This document shows, piece by piece, positions 16,580 through 23,927 of a stretch of 25,565 nucleotides of DNA. The notes under the pieces were generated by a model that ran no database searches, was not told where the DNA came from, and worked only from the letters and a program-made list of their open reading frames with translations. This stretch comes from CAYSDL01 sp964429875. Lineage in GTDB: Bacteria > Fidelibacterota > Marinisomatia > SCGC-AAA003-L08 > D37C17. The DNA lies in contig CAYSDL010000017.1 in NCBI GenBank assembly GCA_964429875.1, positions 1-25,565 on the forward strand, written 5' to 3'. The translations under genes were made by a program, and so were the position numbers. How positions within the stretch are numbered: the first letter of the stretch is position 1; each line of letters begins with the position of its first letter.

Positions 16580-17260
16580 TTAATTAAGCCTAGATTTGAA
16601 CAAGATATCCCAAAAAGTAAACGTAGAGGCATAATTCCCATCTCTTTTTGAATGATGAAGATCATGATGTTCATTCGATCCATAAAATGGAAGAATTTTA
16701 TGAATGAATGATGTTTTTATACCTGAATGAATATGAATTTCATGAATATTTCTAATAATAAGATATAGAATATATGCTTTAAAAGATATACCTCCGATAA
16801 TGACCATACCTAAAAATGGTCCTATCATGCCTGACATCCACTCAAAAGGGTGGACATAGATATATTCAATAGGCATAGGGACATTTGCTCTATGATGAAT
16901 TTTGTGAATTTTTCTATATATAAATTTATTTTCATGCATCAATCTGTGTAAAAAATAAAAAAAGAAATCATCAACTAATAAAACTGCAAATACTTCTAAT
17001 AAGATGATAGGGTATGAATGGAAGTTTTTAATAAAAATATCTTTAAAAAAGTAAAGACCAATAACATTTAAAATAATTAATACAGATACATTAAATATTA
17101 CAAGAGGGATTCTATTAAAAAGAATTTCTACATCAAGATTTTTAGTTTGTATTTTATATGAATTATAAAAGTTCTTTTGTACTACTAGGTAAGAATAAAA
17201 AAAACCATAAAGATTTATAAATACAAGTAATATTACAGTAATTAAGATATATTGATTCAT
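16580..17260 (-). CDS. Fatty acid hydroxylase / sterol desaturase superfamily protein
   Basis: A 226-residue integral membrane di-iron oxygenase. Four hydrophobic helices (about 4-24, 52-72, 84-104 and 143-170) frame the histidine boxes: HRLMH (His105, His109), HKIHH (His119, His122, His123) and EHHDLHH (His198, His199, His202, His203), with an extra histidine at YVHPFEW. This is the complete metal-binding set of the superfamily, so the protein should be active in hydroxylating or desaturating a lipid. Possible substrates include fatty acids, carotenoids or sterol-like lipids. FTFWDILFKS near the C-terminus is also typical. It is flanked by a 78-bp gap and diverges from the secreted gene at 17320. 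Confidence 0.9.
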   Translation of the reverse strand: MNQYILITVILLVFINLYGFFYSYLVVQKNFYNSYKIQTKNLDVEILFNRIPLVIFNVSVLIILNVIGLYFFKDIFIKNFHSYPIILLEVFAVLLVDDFFFYFLHRLMHENKFIYRKIHKIHHRANVPMPIEYIYVHPFEWMSGMIGPFLGMVIIGGISFKAYILYLIIRNIHEIHIHSGIKTSFIHKILPFYGSNEHHDLHHSKRDGNYASTFTFWDILFKSRLN

Positions 17261-17319
17261 TGATAGTATATTCAGTATTATTTTATATTATATAAGTTAG
17301 CAAATATATAAATTATACT

Positions 17320-18690
17320 ATGCAAAATAAAAAACATACATTTAAAAATATTATAAAATATATAATCATAAATTTATTTTTGATTACAGTAGCACATGGA
17401 CAGGTTAGACCGTATATTGAACCATTATCATTTAATAATCCTTACTATGATATCCCTAGGCATATAAAAAATTTAACAAAAGTCACATTTGATAAAAGAA
17501 ATACTGTACAACAATATCATATTAATACTAACAACAATAGATTAAATCAATTTAATATTGAAGTAAATATTTTAGATCCCAGTATTAAATTTTTTATTAT
17601 TAATTCAGAAAACAATTCATTTGTTGGGCCCTATACAATAAATGACTTCAATAATGATCATCTTAAAACAGATCCTATTAAAGGAAAAAATATTATAGTG
17701 GAAATAAATAATTCAAATATATTGAATAGCTATCTTGAAATAACAATTCACTATAAAGACTTTCTTAATACAAAAATAGATCAAGCAACTATTGGAATAT
17801 TAAAAAACAGGGAAGAACCGACAATATTAGTTACTGGATATTGGCCTCCAACAAATGAGATGATTAGATATTTTTCTCAAAATGAACAATTAAACCCTGA
17901 TGGATGGGAAGGCGATAATTGGGAAAATAGTGGCTATGATATAATCTCATATTTTCCATCATTTGAAAATCCTGATTGTTCTAGTTGTGGACAAGGATAT
18001 GGTGACTTAGAAGTAGATTATCAAGATACATCAAATGATTTTTGGCCCATAGCAGAGAGTCATAACCCAATAGCTATAATTACATTTAGCAGAGGATATA
18101 ACAATCAAAGTTGGGAATTGGAATTCAATGCCTACAATAGGACTAATTGGATAGGTGATTACTCTACTCCAACTCTCCCAACTCCAAATCCTCCAGATGA
18201 AAATGAAGACTCTTTTTTCTTAAGAAATTCTAATCTTCCTATGAATGATATTATAGAAAATATTAACAACCTTAACTTGGGACTAGATCCATATATTGAT
18301 GAGAATGGAGATCCTGGTCATTTTGTATCTGAATTTATGGCCTATCACGGTACTTGGTATAGAGACTTAAATTTGAATGGTGATGATAGATGCTATTTAG
18401 GTGGGCACATTCATGTTGGAGGTCAAATCGATACTGAGATAGCAAGACAAGCTACAAAAGAAACAATTAGAACAGTGATTGATTACTTAGATCAATTTAC
18501 ATACACTCCAGGTGATATAAATCAAGATTCTATTATAGATATCCTTGATCTAGTAATAATCATAAATAATATTTTAGGTTTTAATGAATTATCTCAAATT
18601 GAATTTTATTCTGCTGATATGAATGAAGATGCTATAATAAACATTCAGGATGTTATCATAATAATTAATTTAATTCTCAATAATTCTTAA
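17320..18690 (+). CDS. Secreted C15-like (pyroglutamyl-peptidase fold) protein lacking the Cys, with dockerin-like C-terminus
   Basis: A 456-residue exported protein. A basic start and hydrophobic segment (about 14-27, ending VAHGQV) form a signal peptide. Residues about 30-160 are beta-rich and unrecognised. Residues 168-395 resemble pyroglutamyl peptidase I: ILVTGYWPP (169-177) for ILVTGFxPF, PIAIITFSRGYNNQSWELEF with AYN after it for the VGQAGGR...ERVAIN motif (Glu268 and Asn273 kept), SEFMAYHGTWY for AGTFVCNHLFY, and GGHIHVG for GGFIHIP (His365 kept). By this alignment the nucleophilic Cys is Ala341, so a standard cysteine peptidase activity is unlikely. Residues 398-456 are a dockerin-like pair (GDINQDSIIDILDLVIIINN and ADMNEDAIINIQDVIIIIN). 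The homology is my own alignment by eye. Confidence 0.75.
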   Translation: MQNKKHTFKNIIKYIIINLFLITVAHGQVRPYIEPLSFNNPYYDIPRHIKNLTKVTFDKRNTVQQYHINTNNNRLNQFNIEVNILDPSIKFFIINSENNSFVGPYTINDFNNDHLKTDPIKGKNIIVEINNSNILNSYLEITIHYKDFLNTKIDQATIGILKNREEPTILVTGYWPPTNEMIRYFSQNEQLNPDGWEGDNWENSGYDIISYFPSFENPDCSSCGQGYGDLEVDYQDTSNDFWPIAESHNPIAIITFSRGYNNQSWELEFNAYNRTNWIGDYSTPTLPTPNPPDENEDSFFLRNSNLPMNDIIENINNLNLGLDPYIDENGDPGHFVSEFMAYHGTWYRDLNLNGDDRCYLGGHIHVGGQIDTEIARQATKETIRTVIDYLDQFTYTPGDINQDSIIDILDLVIIINNILGFNELSQIEFYSADMNEDAIINIQDVIIIINLILNNS

Positions 18691-18717
18691 ATTATTAATT
18701 ATAATAAAGGAAAATTA

Positions 18718-19185
18718 ATGAAAAGACACTTATCTTATATTTCAATGTTATTAATAGCTTTTAGTTGTTCAAATGTAAGTTATAATCAATTAGCTGGACA
18801 TGTAGATGTATCTGTAAAAGCTGAATTAGAAGCAAATATTACTGTAGGAGACAATATTTCAGGATCAGGCTCTGAAACAATTGTTTTCTTTATATTTAGA
18901 TGGCCTGGCACAAAGTATAGAGCTGAAGGAAGTACAACCGCTCTTTCTACATCTTCCCCATCTACATTCAAAATACCTGTTTTATCAAATACATTAAATG
19001 GATTAAATCCTTTTAATGTTATAGAACATGCAAAAGGTCAAGCAATTTATAATGCTATCACTTCTGCAAATGCAGATGTAATAATAAACCCTAAGTTCAT
19101 AATTACTGAACAAGATTTTTTCTTTTATAAAACTGTTAAATGTGAAGTGACAGGGAAAAAAGGGACAATCAAAACAATAAAATAA
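18718..19185 (+). CDS. Hypothetical lipoprotein, 155 aa
   Basis: A small lipoprotein: MKRHLSYISMLLIAFSC gives a signal peptide with Cys17. The mature part has a strand-rich start (HVDVSVKAELEANITVGDNI), a Ser/Thr-rich middle, then a helix and strand NVIEHAKGQAIYNAITSANA with DVIINPKF, and a final VKCEVTGKKGTIK. The pattern of a helix ending in AI..A.ADVII.P followed by a VTG strand occurs in small lipoproteins of unknown function with an alpha/beta fold. AAAGGA stands eight bases before the ATG. It follows the dockerin protein by 27 bp on the same strand and may be cotranscribed. Localisation at the outer membrane is inferred; function unknown. Confidence 0.75.
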   Translation: MKRHLSYISMLLIAFSCSNVSYNQLAGHVDVSVKAELEANITVGDNISGSGSETIVFFIFRWPGTKYRAEGSTTALSTSSPSTFKIPVLSNTLNGLNPFNVIEHAKGQAIYNAITSANADVIINPKFIITEQDFFFYKTVKCEVTGKKGTIKTIK

Positions 19186-19192
19186 TTATAAT

Positions 19193-19891
19193 TTATATTG
19201 TAATACCTTTAATTATTTTTTCCATAACCTTACCATTTTGATTTGTGATCTTATACGACTTTGCATTTTTGTAAAAACTAATAGATTGAAATAATTTATC
19301 ATTTTTGAAATGTAATGCTGATCCATCTTCACTTGCATAACACTCATCAATTATATTATCATTAATAAAATTATGGACAGTAGGTTTTCTGTCAACTTCT
19401 CCATTATAATGAGGGCATGATGTTCCCTTTATAAACGATAAGCAATCCATAATATTTAAATTGCTCGCCCAAGAATCTGTAATTCCTTTTTCAAACCAGC
19501 ATATTGAACCAGCACTAACACCTGCTAGAATTTTTCCTTTTGAATATGCTTTATGTATAAGCTTATCTAGTTTCCATTCTTTCCAAACAGCTAACATACT
19601 TTTTGTATTACCACCACCTACATAAATAATATCTTGTTTATTAATAAGAGAAGTTAGATTTGGCGTTCTTGTAAAAAGACTAAGATGAATGGGGTTACAG
19701 TTCAACTTAGAAAAAGCTGAATAATAATTAACAATATATTGACTGTTTTCGGCACTAGCTGTTGGTATAAAACAAATATTTGGGGTCTCATTAGCAGATT
19801 GGTCTAGTATATATTTTTCAATTGCATTATGATGAGGATTACGACCAAACCCGCCTCCACCAATGGCAATTATCTGACCATTTTTTTTCAT
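19193..19891 (-). CDS. Peptidase S51 (dipeptidase E / cyanophycinase-like)
   Basis: A 232-residue cytoplasmic serine peptidase of the class I glutamine amidotransferase-like fold. Seen here: GQIIAIGGGGFGRNPHH at the start, ICFIPTASAEN, the IYVGGGNTKSML loop (92-95), and the nucleophile elbow ILAGVSAGSICWFE with Ser126. Asp139 and His161 (CPHYNGE) are in plausible positions for the rest of the catalytic site. S51 enzymes cleave N-terminal Asp-X dipeptides; the start and length fit PepE-like members better than cyanophycinase. The ATG overlaps the stop of the DoxX gene by four bases (ATGA), with a good AAAGGTGATG site upstream. Activity on dipeptides is inferred. Confidence 0.9.
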   Translation of the reverse strand: MKKNGQIIAIGGGGFGRNPHHNAIEKYILDQSANETPNICFIPTASAENSQYIVNYYSAFSKLNCNPIHLSLFTRTPNLTSLINKQDIIYVGGGNTKSMLAVWKEWKLDKLIHKAYSKGKILAGVSAGSICWFEKGITDSWASNLNIMDCLSFIKGTSCPHYNGEVDRKPTVHNFINDNIIDECYASEDGSALHFKNDKLFQSISFYKNAKSYKITNQNGKVMEKIIKGITI

Positions 19892-20229
19892 ATTTCATCA
19901 CCTTTTAAGATGAATAAAAAACAAACCGCAATAATTAAAATCTGCCATTCTATATCATACCAACCATCATTCCAAATAATTAGATGCATATATACTGCTC
20001 CTAACATAATTAGAGCTATCATAGCAGCACCAATTTTAGTTAAAACTTGATTAATGTAGGGACCAGCTACCAATAAGATGCCCCCTAATACCTCAAATGG
20101 TCCCACTAAATACCCAATATATCCAAGATTTGCTACTGAGTTACCTAATTTTGGAAATCCATGTAAAATAAAAGTTGATGCAAGACAAAGCCTTAATGCC
20201 CAATGTATATTTTTAGATAATAAATCCAT
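19888..20229 (-). CDS. DoxX-family membrane protein
   Basis: A 113-residue protein with four hydrophobic helices, the size of minimal DoxX proteins. ALRLCLASTFILHGFPKLGN is the typical first helix with its conserved HG.PK motif. GPFEVLGGILLVAGPY is the typical second helix, and IGAAMIALIMLGAVYMHLII and WQILIIAVCFLFILKG are the last two. DoxX proteins are linked to quinone-dependent redox complexes and thiol stress, but the role of this small version is not defined. The four-base overlap with the S51 peptidase shows that the two are translated together. No clear ribosome binding site precedes the ATG. Confidence 0.88.
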   Translation of the reverse strand: MDLLSKNIHWALRLCLASTFILHGFPKLGNSVANLGYIGYLVGPFEVLGGILLVAGPYINQVLTKIGAAMIALIMLGAVYMHLIIWNDGWYDIEWQILIIAVCFLFILKGDEI

Positions 20230-20277
20230 AAGTATCTTTGTTTAGATTATGTTGTTATAATTTATGTTTTAAGATAT

Positions 20278-20502
20278 TTAAATATCAAAAATATCTTTTT
20301 TTAACTGATCATATTCTTCCTGTGTAATTATACCTGCATTTAGAGCTTTAAATAAAGAATATGTAGAGTGAATTTTAACCTGTAAGTCAACATAGTCTGT
20401 TTGAGGTGATACATCTTCAGAAGGATTAGCATTATTAAGAAACGGTATGCTAGTACAAGATCCAAGTATTAGCAGTGATGAAAAAGTGATAATTTTTTTC
20501 AT
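20278..20502 (-). CDS. Small lipoprotein with SHOCT-like C-terminus
   Basis: A 74-residue lipoprotein: MKKIITFSSLLILGSC gives a signal with Cys16. A short, Pro/Asp/Ser-rich linker follows, then the C-terminal helix pair LFKALNAGIITQEEYDQLKK, which fits the SHOCT module (short C-terminal domain: L..L.d.G.it.eEf...K..lL). SHOCT is found at the ends of many membrane proteins and is thought to mediate oligomerisation; function here is unknown. A weak AAAGG site stands upstream. It is separated by 48 bp from the DoxX gene on the same strand. Confidence 0.75.
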   Translation of the reverse strand: MKKIITFSSLLILGSCTSIPFLNNANPSEDVSPQTDYVDLQVKIHSTYSLFKALNAGIITQEEYDQLKKDIFDI

Positions 20503-20586
20503 GATTTAAACCTTTACTTTAAATGATGCAACATAAACATCATAATTTATTAATAATAATGCTATATACCAATTATTTTTATTTTC

Positions 20587-21189
20587 TTAAGGCAAATACT
20601 TACCATATATCTCTTCAAGACCAATGAAGCCAATAGATGCCTGAATATAGCCATTGTTAATATAAATAAGATCATCAATTGGTAAATTTAAAGAACAAGA
20701 GAATGTCATAAATCTAGTTACTCTTCCCAGCCCTCCAATACTGATATAATTCTGTCTATTTAACTGGTTGTAGTCATATCCATGTTTATTTATATTAGAA
20801 ATTGTAAAAAATGGATTAAGCTTTCCTGTTTTATAAAAAGTTATAGAGCTTTCCTCAAAATAAATTCCATCATCAAAGAAATCATAGTCATCATATCTAT
20901 TTTTTGCATACTGAAATTGAACGCCTATTTTTTTTAGTTTCAGGTGATAAGACAATCCTAAGAAATTCCAAGGCTCAATATTATCTACTTGATGCTTTCC
21001 AAAAAAAAATTCCAATCCTATGTTTGAATAATATTCTAACTTAAGATCATAAAATCCATCTAAAGATTCTGTAAATGGACGGTTAACCTTAACCCATAAA
21101 CCCCCTCCCTGAAATCCTTTAGAAGTAATTATGCCAGTCTGAGAATAAAGACATGTAAAAATAAAAAATGTAAACAGTATTTTTTTCAC
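20587..21189 (-). CDS. Secreted, possibly outer-membrane beta-barrel protein
   Basis: A 200-residue exported protein starting at GTG, with signal peptide about 1-17 (KKILFTFFIFTCLYSQ). The mature part is a series of alternating amphipathic strands rich in Tyr, Phe and Gly (LKLEYYSNIGLEFFFGKHQ, FLGLSYHLKLKKIGVQFQY, SITFYKTGKLNPFFTIS, YISIGGLGRVTRFMTFSCSL, YIQASIGFIGL), consistent with an eight-stranded outer-membrane barrel. I do not recognise a named family. It has neighbours with a gap of 63 bp upstream and 84 bp downstream and may be its own transcription unit. The barrel call rests on strand pattern only. Confidence 0.65.
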   Translation of the reverse strand: MKKILFTFFIFTCLYSQTGIITSKGFQGGGLWVKVNRPFTESLDGFYDLKLEYYSNIGLEFFFGKHQVDNIEPWNFLGLSYHLKLKKIGVQFQYAKNRYDDYDFFDDGIYFEESSITFYKTGKLNPFFTISNINKHGYDYNQLNRQNYISIGGLGRVTRFMTFSCSLNLPIDDLIYINNGYIQASIGFIGLEEIYGKYLP

Positions 21190-21252
21190 TAATAATAAAA
21201 TATTTATATAAATAAATTTAACATTTGTTCTCGTAGTAATACAAATAAATCC

Positions 21253-21561
21253 TTAGCTGTTGCATTTCCAACATATTTCAAATGTTGATGGATTAACTAT
21301 ATCACATTTATCACATTTCCAACTTTTTAAATGATCCACTTTTACATTTTCTTCATATTTTTTTATTATAGATTTAGCTATTTCTTTATTGTTTAATTTT
21401 ACATACATATCAACTTGAGCAACATCCAAGGGCAATTCTCCAATAGCAACTGACAACCCTTTTCCCAAAGTAGCGACCTCGACACCTTCAGATTGAAGTA
21501 ATCCCTTTATAAAATGAGCTTCAGATAGATTCGCAGCTTTATATATTTTAACAAAGTTCAT
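21253..21561 (-). CDS. DUF2007 protein with C-terminal zinc ribbon
   Basis: A 102-residue cytoplasmic protein. Residues 1-75 fit DUF2007: MNFVKIYKAANLSEAHFIKG with LLQSEGVEV, then the short strand-rich stretch LPLDVAQVDMYVKLNNKEIA. The C-terminal WKCDKCDIVNPSTFEICWKC (about 82-101) is a four-cysteine RanBP2-type zinc ribbon. DUF2007 is thought to act in signal transduction or regulation by binding partner proteins, but this is not established for any close relative. It starts 14 bp inside the end of the FkbM gene, with GGAG in the overlap, so translation is coupled. No other function can be read. Confidence 0.85.
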   Translation of the reverse strand: MNFVKIYKAANLSEAHFIKGLLQSEGVEVATLGKGLSVAIGELPLDVAQVDMYVKLNNKEIAKSIIKKYEENVKVDHLKSWKCDKCDIVNPSTFEICWKCNS

Positions 21562-22354
21562 TTTTTCTTACTCCAATTATATTTTTCAGATTTGTCTTTT
21601 CTAAAGATGGTTCCGTTATGATTTTTATCTCAAAACCTTTTTTTTCAAGAAGATCTATAACTGTTTTAAGTGCACCATTGATATTATGCACCTCTAAAAC
21701 TATCTGTTTTATTATTCTCCAGTCATTATTTTCAATGCCATCTAAAACTTTTAATTCATTACCCTCACAATCAATTTTAATTAAATCAATTTTTTTTATA
21801 AAACATTCTCTAATTACACGGGATAACGTTTTCAACTTACAGTTGATTTTTTTTGGTTTAGATCTAAACCATTTAATTATTAATGGATAAGCAGCTTTTG
21901 GAACAAAACTTGACCACCACCATGATTTTGGCGAATGTTCAAGACTTCCTTGGAATGCTGCAGTTAGCTGCTCTTTATCATTCCATATTTCTGGATTAAA
22001 CGTAGACATTGCTGGGCTATTTGGATAATAAACAATTTCTTTATCTTCATTTTTATCAGAAATACCAATCTGATAAGTATTGTAATTATTATTTTCTGAT
22101 AATTTAGAATTCTCTTTTAACACTCTATGAATATCAGGGATTGGTTCAAATGCAGAAATATTTAAATTTTTATACTTTTTTGCAAGCTTATATCCAAACA
22201 TACCTATGTTTGCGCCAACATCCAGAATCGTATCACCATCATTTATTATTATTCCATTATCAAAATAACCATCAATATGCAAATCTAACATTTCAGCTTC
22301 GAGCGTTGATATACAATTTATCACACTACCATTTTCAAGTTTCACTTTTTTCAT
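21548..22354 (-). CDS. FkbM-family methyltransferase
   Basis: A 268-residue S-adenosylmethionine-dependent O-methyltransferase of the FkbM family. DTILDVGANIGMFGYKLAKK is motif I, with SAFEPIPDIHRVLKEN as the acidic motif II. IDLIKIDCEGNELKVLDGIE is the typical post-motif stretch, and IKQIVLEVHNING follows. A roughly 65-residue insert between about 120 and 185 (AFQGSLEHSPKSWWWSSFVP) probably forms the substrate lid. Members methylate sugars, lipopolysaccharide or natural products; the substrate is unknown. ATG at 22354 is directly followed by KKVKLENGS. No clear ribosome binding site is visible. The DUF2007 gene overlaps its end by 14 bp. Confidence 0.88.
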   Translation of the reverse strand: MKKVKLENGSVINCISTLEAEMLDLHIDGYFDNGIIINDGDTILDVGANIGMFGYKLAKKYKNLNISAFEPIPDIHRVLKENSKLSENNNYNTYQIGISDKNEDKEIVYYPNSPAMSTFNPEIWNDKEQLTAAFQGSLEHSPKSWWWSSFVPKAAYPLIIKWFRSKPKKINCKLKTLSRVIRECFIKKIDLIKIDCEGNELKVLDGIENNDWRIIKQIVLEVHNINGALKTVIDLLEKKGFEIKIITEPSLEKTNLKNIIGVRKNELC

Positions 22355-22374
22355 AAATTTATAATTATAATAAA

Positions 22375-22890
22375 TTATTCACATTGAGTATCATTATTTA
22401 GAATATCATTAACCATTTGAATAATATCAGTAACATTTTTTACATCATCACCATTCAAATCACCATTACATACTGTTGACAAACAGACATCAAGTCCTTC
22501 ATTCCATTCTGTTTCATCAGAACAGTAGTATTGTCCGTAAAGATGAAATGGTCTCTCAGAATATTCTTCATAATTCTGTATCAAAGCATCACCATCTGGA
22601 CAGTTATAATATATACAACCTATTCTGCCTAAATAATTATTGACTTCTTCCTGTTCTAAATAAAGACAATCATTAATACATTCATCATTATTTTCTAACA
22701 ATTGATAGCATTCTTGATTAGTATTATTAATCTCTGACAATCCATCGCTCATTCCCCAATAAAAAGTAGAGTATGGGAACATCCAACCATCCTTTTCATT
22801 TATATATGTGGATACTTCAATAGGAGTACATTGAGAAAAGATAAAACTATTCAAAATCAATAAATAAACAAACGCTGATATTTTTTTCAT
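22375..22890 (-). CDS. Secreted Cys-rich protein with single dockerin-like repeat
   Basis: A 171-residue exported protein. The frame is open to 22938, but the ATG at 22888-22890 is chosen because it has a strong GGAGG site nearby and begins a signal peptide (MKKISAFVYLLILNSFIFSQ). The mature part has ten or more cysteines spread through CTPIEVSTY, CYQLLENNDECINDCLYLE, CIYYNCPDGDAL, YYCSDETEWNEGLDVCLST and CNGDLNGD, so a disulfide-rich fold is likely. The C-terminus has only one dockerin-like repeat (GDLNGDDVKNVTDIIQMVND), whereas the other four dockerin proteins in the window have two. No enzymatic motif is recognised. Its upstream region carries the 36-bp element shared with the gene at 23057. 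Confidence 0.75.
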   Translation of the reverse strand: MKKISAFVYLLILNSFIFSQCTPIEVSTYINEKDGWMFPYSTFYWGMSDGLSEINNTNQECYQLLENNDECINDCLYLEQEEVNNYLGRIGCIYYNCPDGDALIQNYEEYSERPFHLYGQYYCSDETEWNEGLDVCLSTVCNGDLNGDDVKNVTDIIQMVNDILNNDTQCE

Positions 22891-22917
22891 AAATCCTCCA
22901 ATGTTAACAAAGGAATA

Positions 22918-22953
22918 TACACATATCACTTGTAGCAAATCAACTGCAACAGT
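22918..22953 (-). repeat. 36-bp duplicated upstream element, copy A (promoter-like)
   Basis: On the minus strand this 36-bp segment lies 28 bp before the ATG of the Cys-rich protein. It matches copy B (23369-23404) at 34 of 36 positions. It contains a possible promoter: TTGCAG, an 18-bp spacer and TATGTG, with a leader of about 23 nt including GGAGG. The identity is longer than a promoter alone needs, so it is either a mobile segment or a shared regulatory site. Confidence 0.75.
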
Positions 22954-22973
22954 AAGCTATAATATGATAAAAA

Positions 22974-23046
22974 TTCACAATAGGTGTAGAATTGATTTTA
23001 TGCAGGCTCACTACATCAATGTTCTTGTGAAGTTGGGAATTGGGTT
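22974..23046. repeat. Palindromic ~70-bp repeat, copy 1
   Basis: This 73-bp element ends 10 bp from the stop codon of the 100-aa lipoprotein gene. It has outer inverted arms TTCACAA (22974-22980) and TTGTGAA (23025-23031) and inner arms ATTGAT (22991-22996) and ATCAAT (23015-23020), followed by the tail GTTGGGAATTGGGTT. The last 33 bp match copy 2 at all but two positions, and the first 12 bp are identical. Confidence 0.8.
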
Positions 23047-23056
23047 GAAATTGGGG

Positions 23057-23359
23057 TTAGTAATAATCTGGGTATTTACAAGTGCAATGATAGCTAGGTG
23101 AAAAAAATTCTTGAAATTGTGGTTTAAAGACATGGTATTCTTGACTATTGCCATTTGGACTTTTTTTTCCTGGAATACTTTCATCCATTTTTTCCTCACA
23201 AAATGATTTTACATAATCACATTCTTGCATGGAATGTCCATAACGAATATTATAATTTGGTAAATCTTTATATGTTTTATTTTTTCTATTATTACTAAAA
23301 ATATTTAGAAGTGTACAATTAGAAAAAAACAATAATAAAAGTATAAACAGGAATTTCAT
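23057..23359 (-). CDS. Hypothetical lipoprotein, 100 aa
   Basis: A small lipoprotein starting at the ATG at 23357-23359: MKFLFILLLLFFSNC gives a signal with Cys15. The frame is open ten codons further (from a TTG inside the 36-bp repeat), but that extension is only repeat sequence, and the signal peptide begins at the ATG. The mature part is basic then Cys-containing (ECDYVKSFCEEKMDESIPGK and YHCTCKYPDYY), with no recognised domain. There is no ribosome binding site; if the promoter-like element is real, the transcript would begin about 5 bases before the ATG and be nearly leaderless. It is followed by palindromic repeat copy 1. Confidence 0.65.
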   Translation of the reverse strand: MKFLFILLLLFFSNCTLLNIFSNNRKNKTYKDLPNYNIRYGHSMQECDYVKSFCEEKMDESIPGKKSPNGNSQEYHVFKPQFQEFFSPSYHCTCKYPDYY

Positions 23360-23368
23360 ATCAAAACT

Positions 23369-23404
23369 TACACATATCACTTGCAGCAAATCAACTGTAA
23401 CAGT
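23369..23404 (-). repeat. 36-bp duplicated upstream element, copy B (promoter-like)
   Basis: On the minus strand this copy ends 9 bases before the ATG of the 100-aa lipoprotein. It differs from copy A (22918-22953) at two positions. The possible promoter reads TTACAG, an 18-bp spacer and TATGTG. The region just outside the repeat does not match copy A, so the boundary is sharp at the start-codon side. Confidence 0.75.
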
Positions 23405-23435
23405 GGGTTATTTCTTGAATACTTTGTTGTATTAT

Positions 23436-23927
23436 CTATTTTTTAAAATTAATGTACTGGAGAGGAATTGACAGATTCTCTTCTTTAAGTCTTCCTATAA
23501 TAAGCTGCAAATCATCAATCTTCTTTGCTGTAACTCTTATCTGCTCCCCTTGAATTTGACTTTGAACTTTTAATTTAAAGTTTTTAATTAGTGTATTTAT
23601 AACTTTTGCATTCTCCTTAGAAATACCTTCCTTTAAATGAACAAACTGCCTTACAGTCATTCCAGATGCTTTTTCTTCTTCTTTAAAATCAAATATTTTT
23701 ATTGAAACTTTTCTAGATATAGAGCGATTTTTAAGCATATCTACAATAGATTCTCTTTGCATAGTAGAGCTAGTTTCTATTTTTATATTCTTATCTTGTT
23801 TGTTCAATGATATTTCTGAATTCGTACCTTTGAAATCATATCTATTTAGAATATCACGCTTAACCATATTAACCGCATTATCTAACTCTTGCATATCAAA
23901 ACTACTAACTATATCAAATGATGCCAT
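23436..23927 (-). CDS. yajQ: YajQ-family nucleotide-binding protein
   Basis: A 163-residue cytoplasmic protein of the YajQ (UPF0234) family. MASFDIVSSFDMQELDNAVN, then RDILNRYDFKGTNSEI and IKIETSSTMQRESIVDMLKN at the N-terminal half, and ISKENAKVINTLIKNFKLKV with VQSQIQGEQIRVTAKKIDDL and LQLIIGRLKEE in the second half, are all canonical. The length of 163 is exact for the family. Some relatives bind cyclic di-GMP and affect transcription of virulence genes; others have been linked to RNA or nucleotide binding. AGGAG stands well placed before the ATG. TTACACATAT at 23953-23962 is shared with the upstream elements of the two genes that follow. No neighbour suggests a specific partner. Confidence 0.95.
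   Translation of the reverse strand: MASFDIVSSFDMQELDNAVNMVKRDILNRYDFKGTNSEISLNKQDKNIKIETSSTMQRESIVDMLKNRSISRKVSIKIFDFKEEEKASGMTVRQFVHLKEGISKENAKVINTLIKNFKLKVQSQIQGEQIRVTAKKIDDLQLIIGRLKEENLSIPLQYINFKK

Noticed and set aside
22375..22938. Long form of the Cys-rich protein starting MLQVICV
   Set aside because: The first codons come from the 36-bp repeat, the same peptide starts the extended frame at 23389, and the internal ATG at 22888-22890 has a strong GGAGG site and a proper signal peptide.
23057..23389. Long form of the 100-aa lipoprotein starting inside the 36-bp repeat
   Set aside because: The TTG start lies in repeat DNA and would put ten residues in front of a lipoprotein signal.
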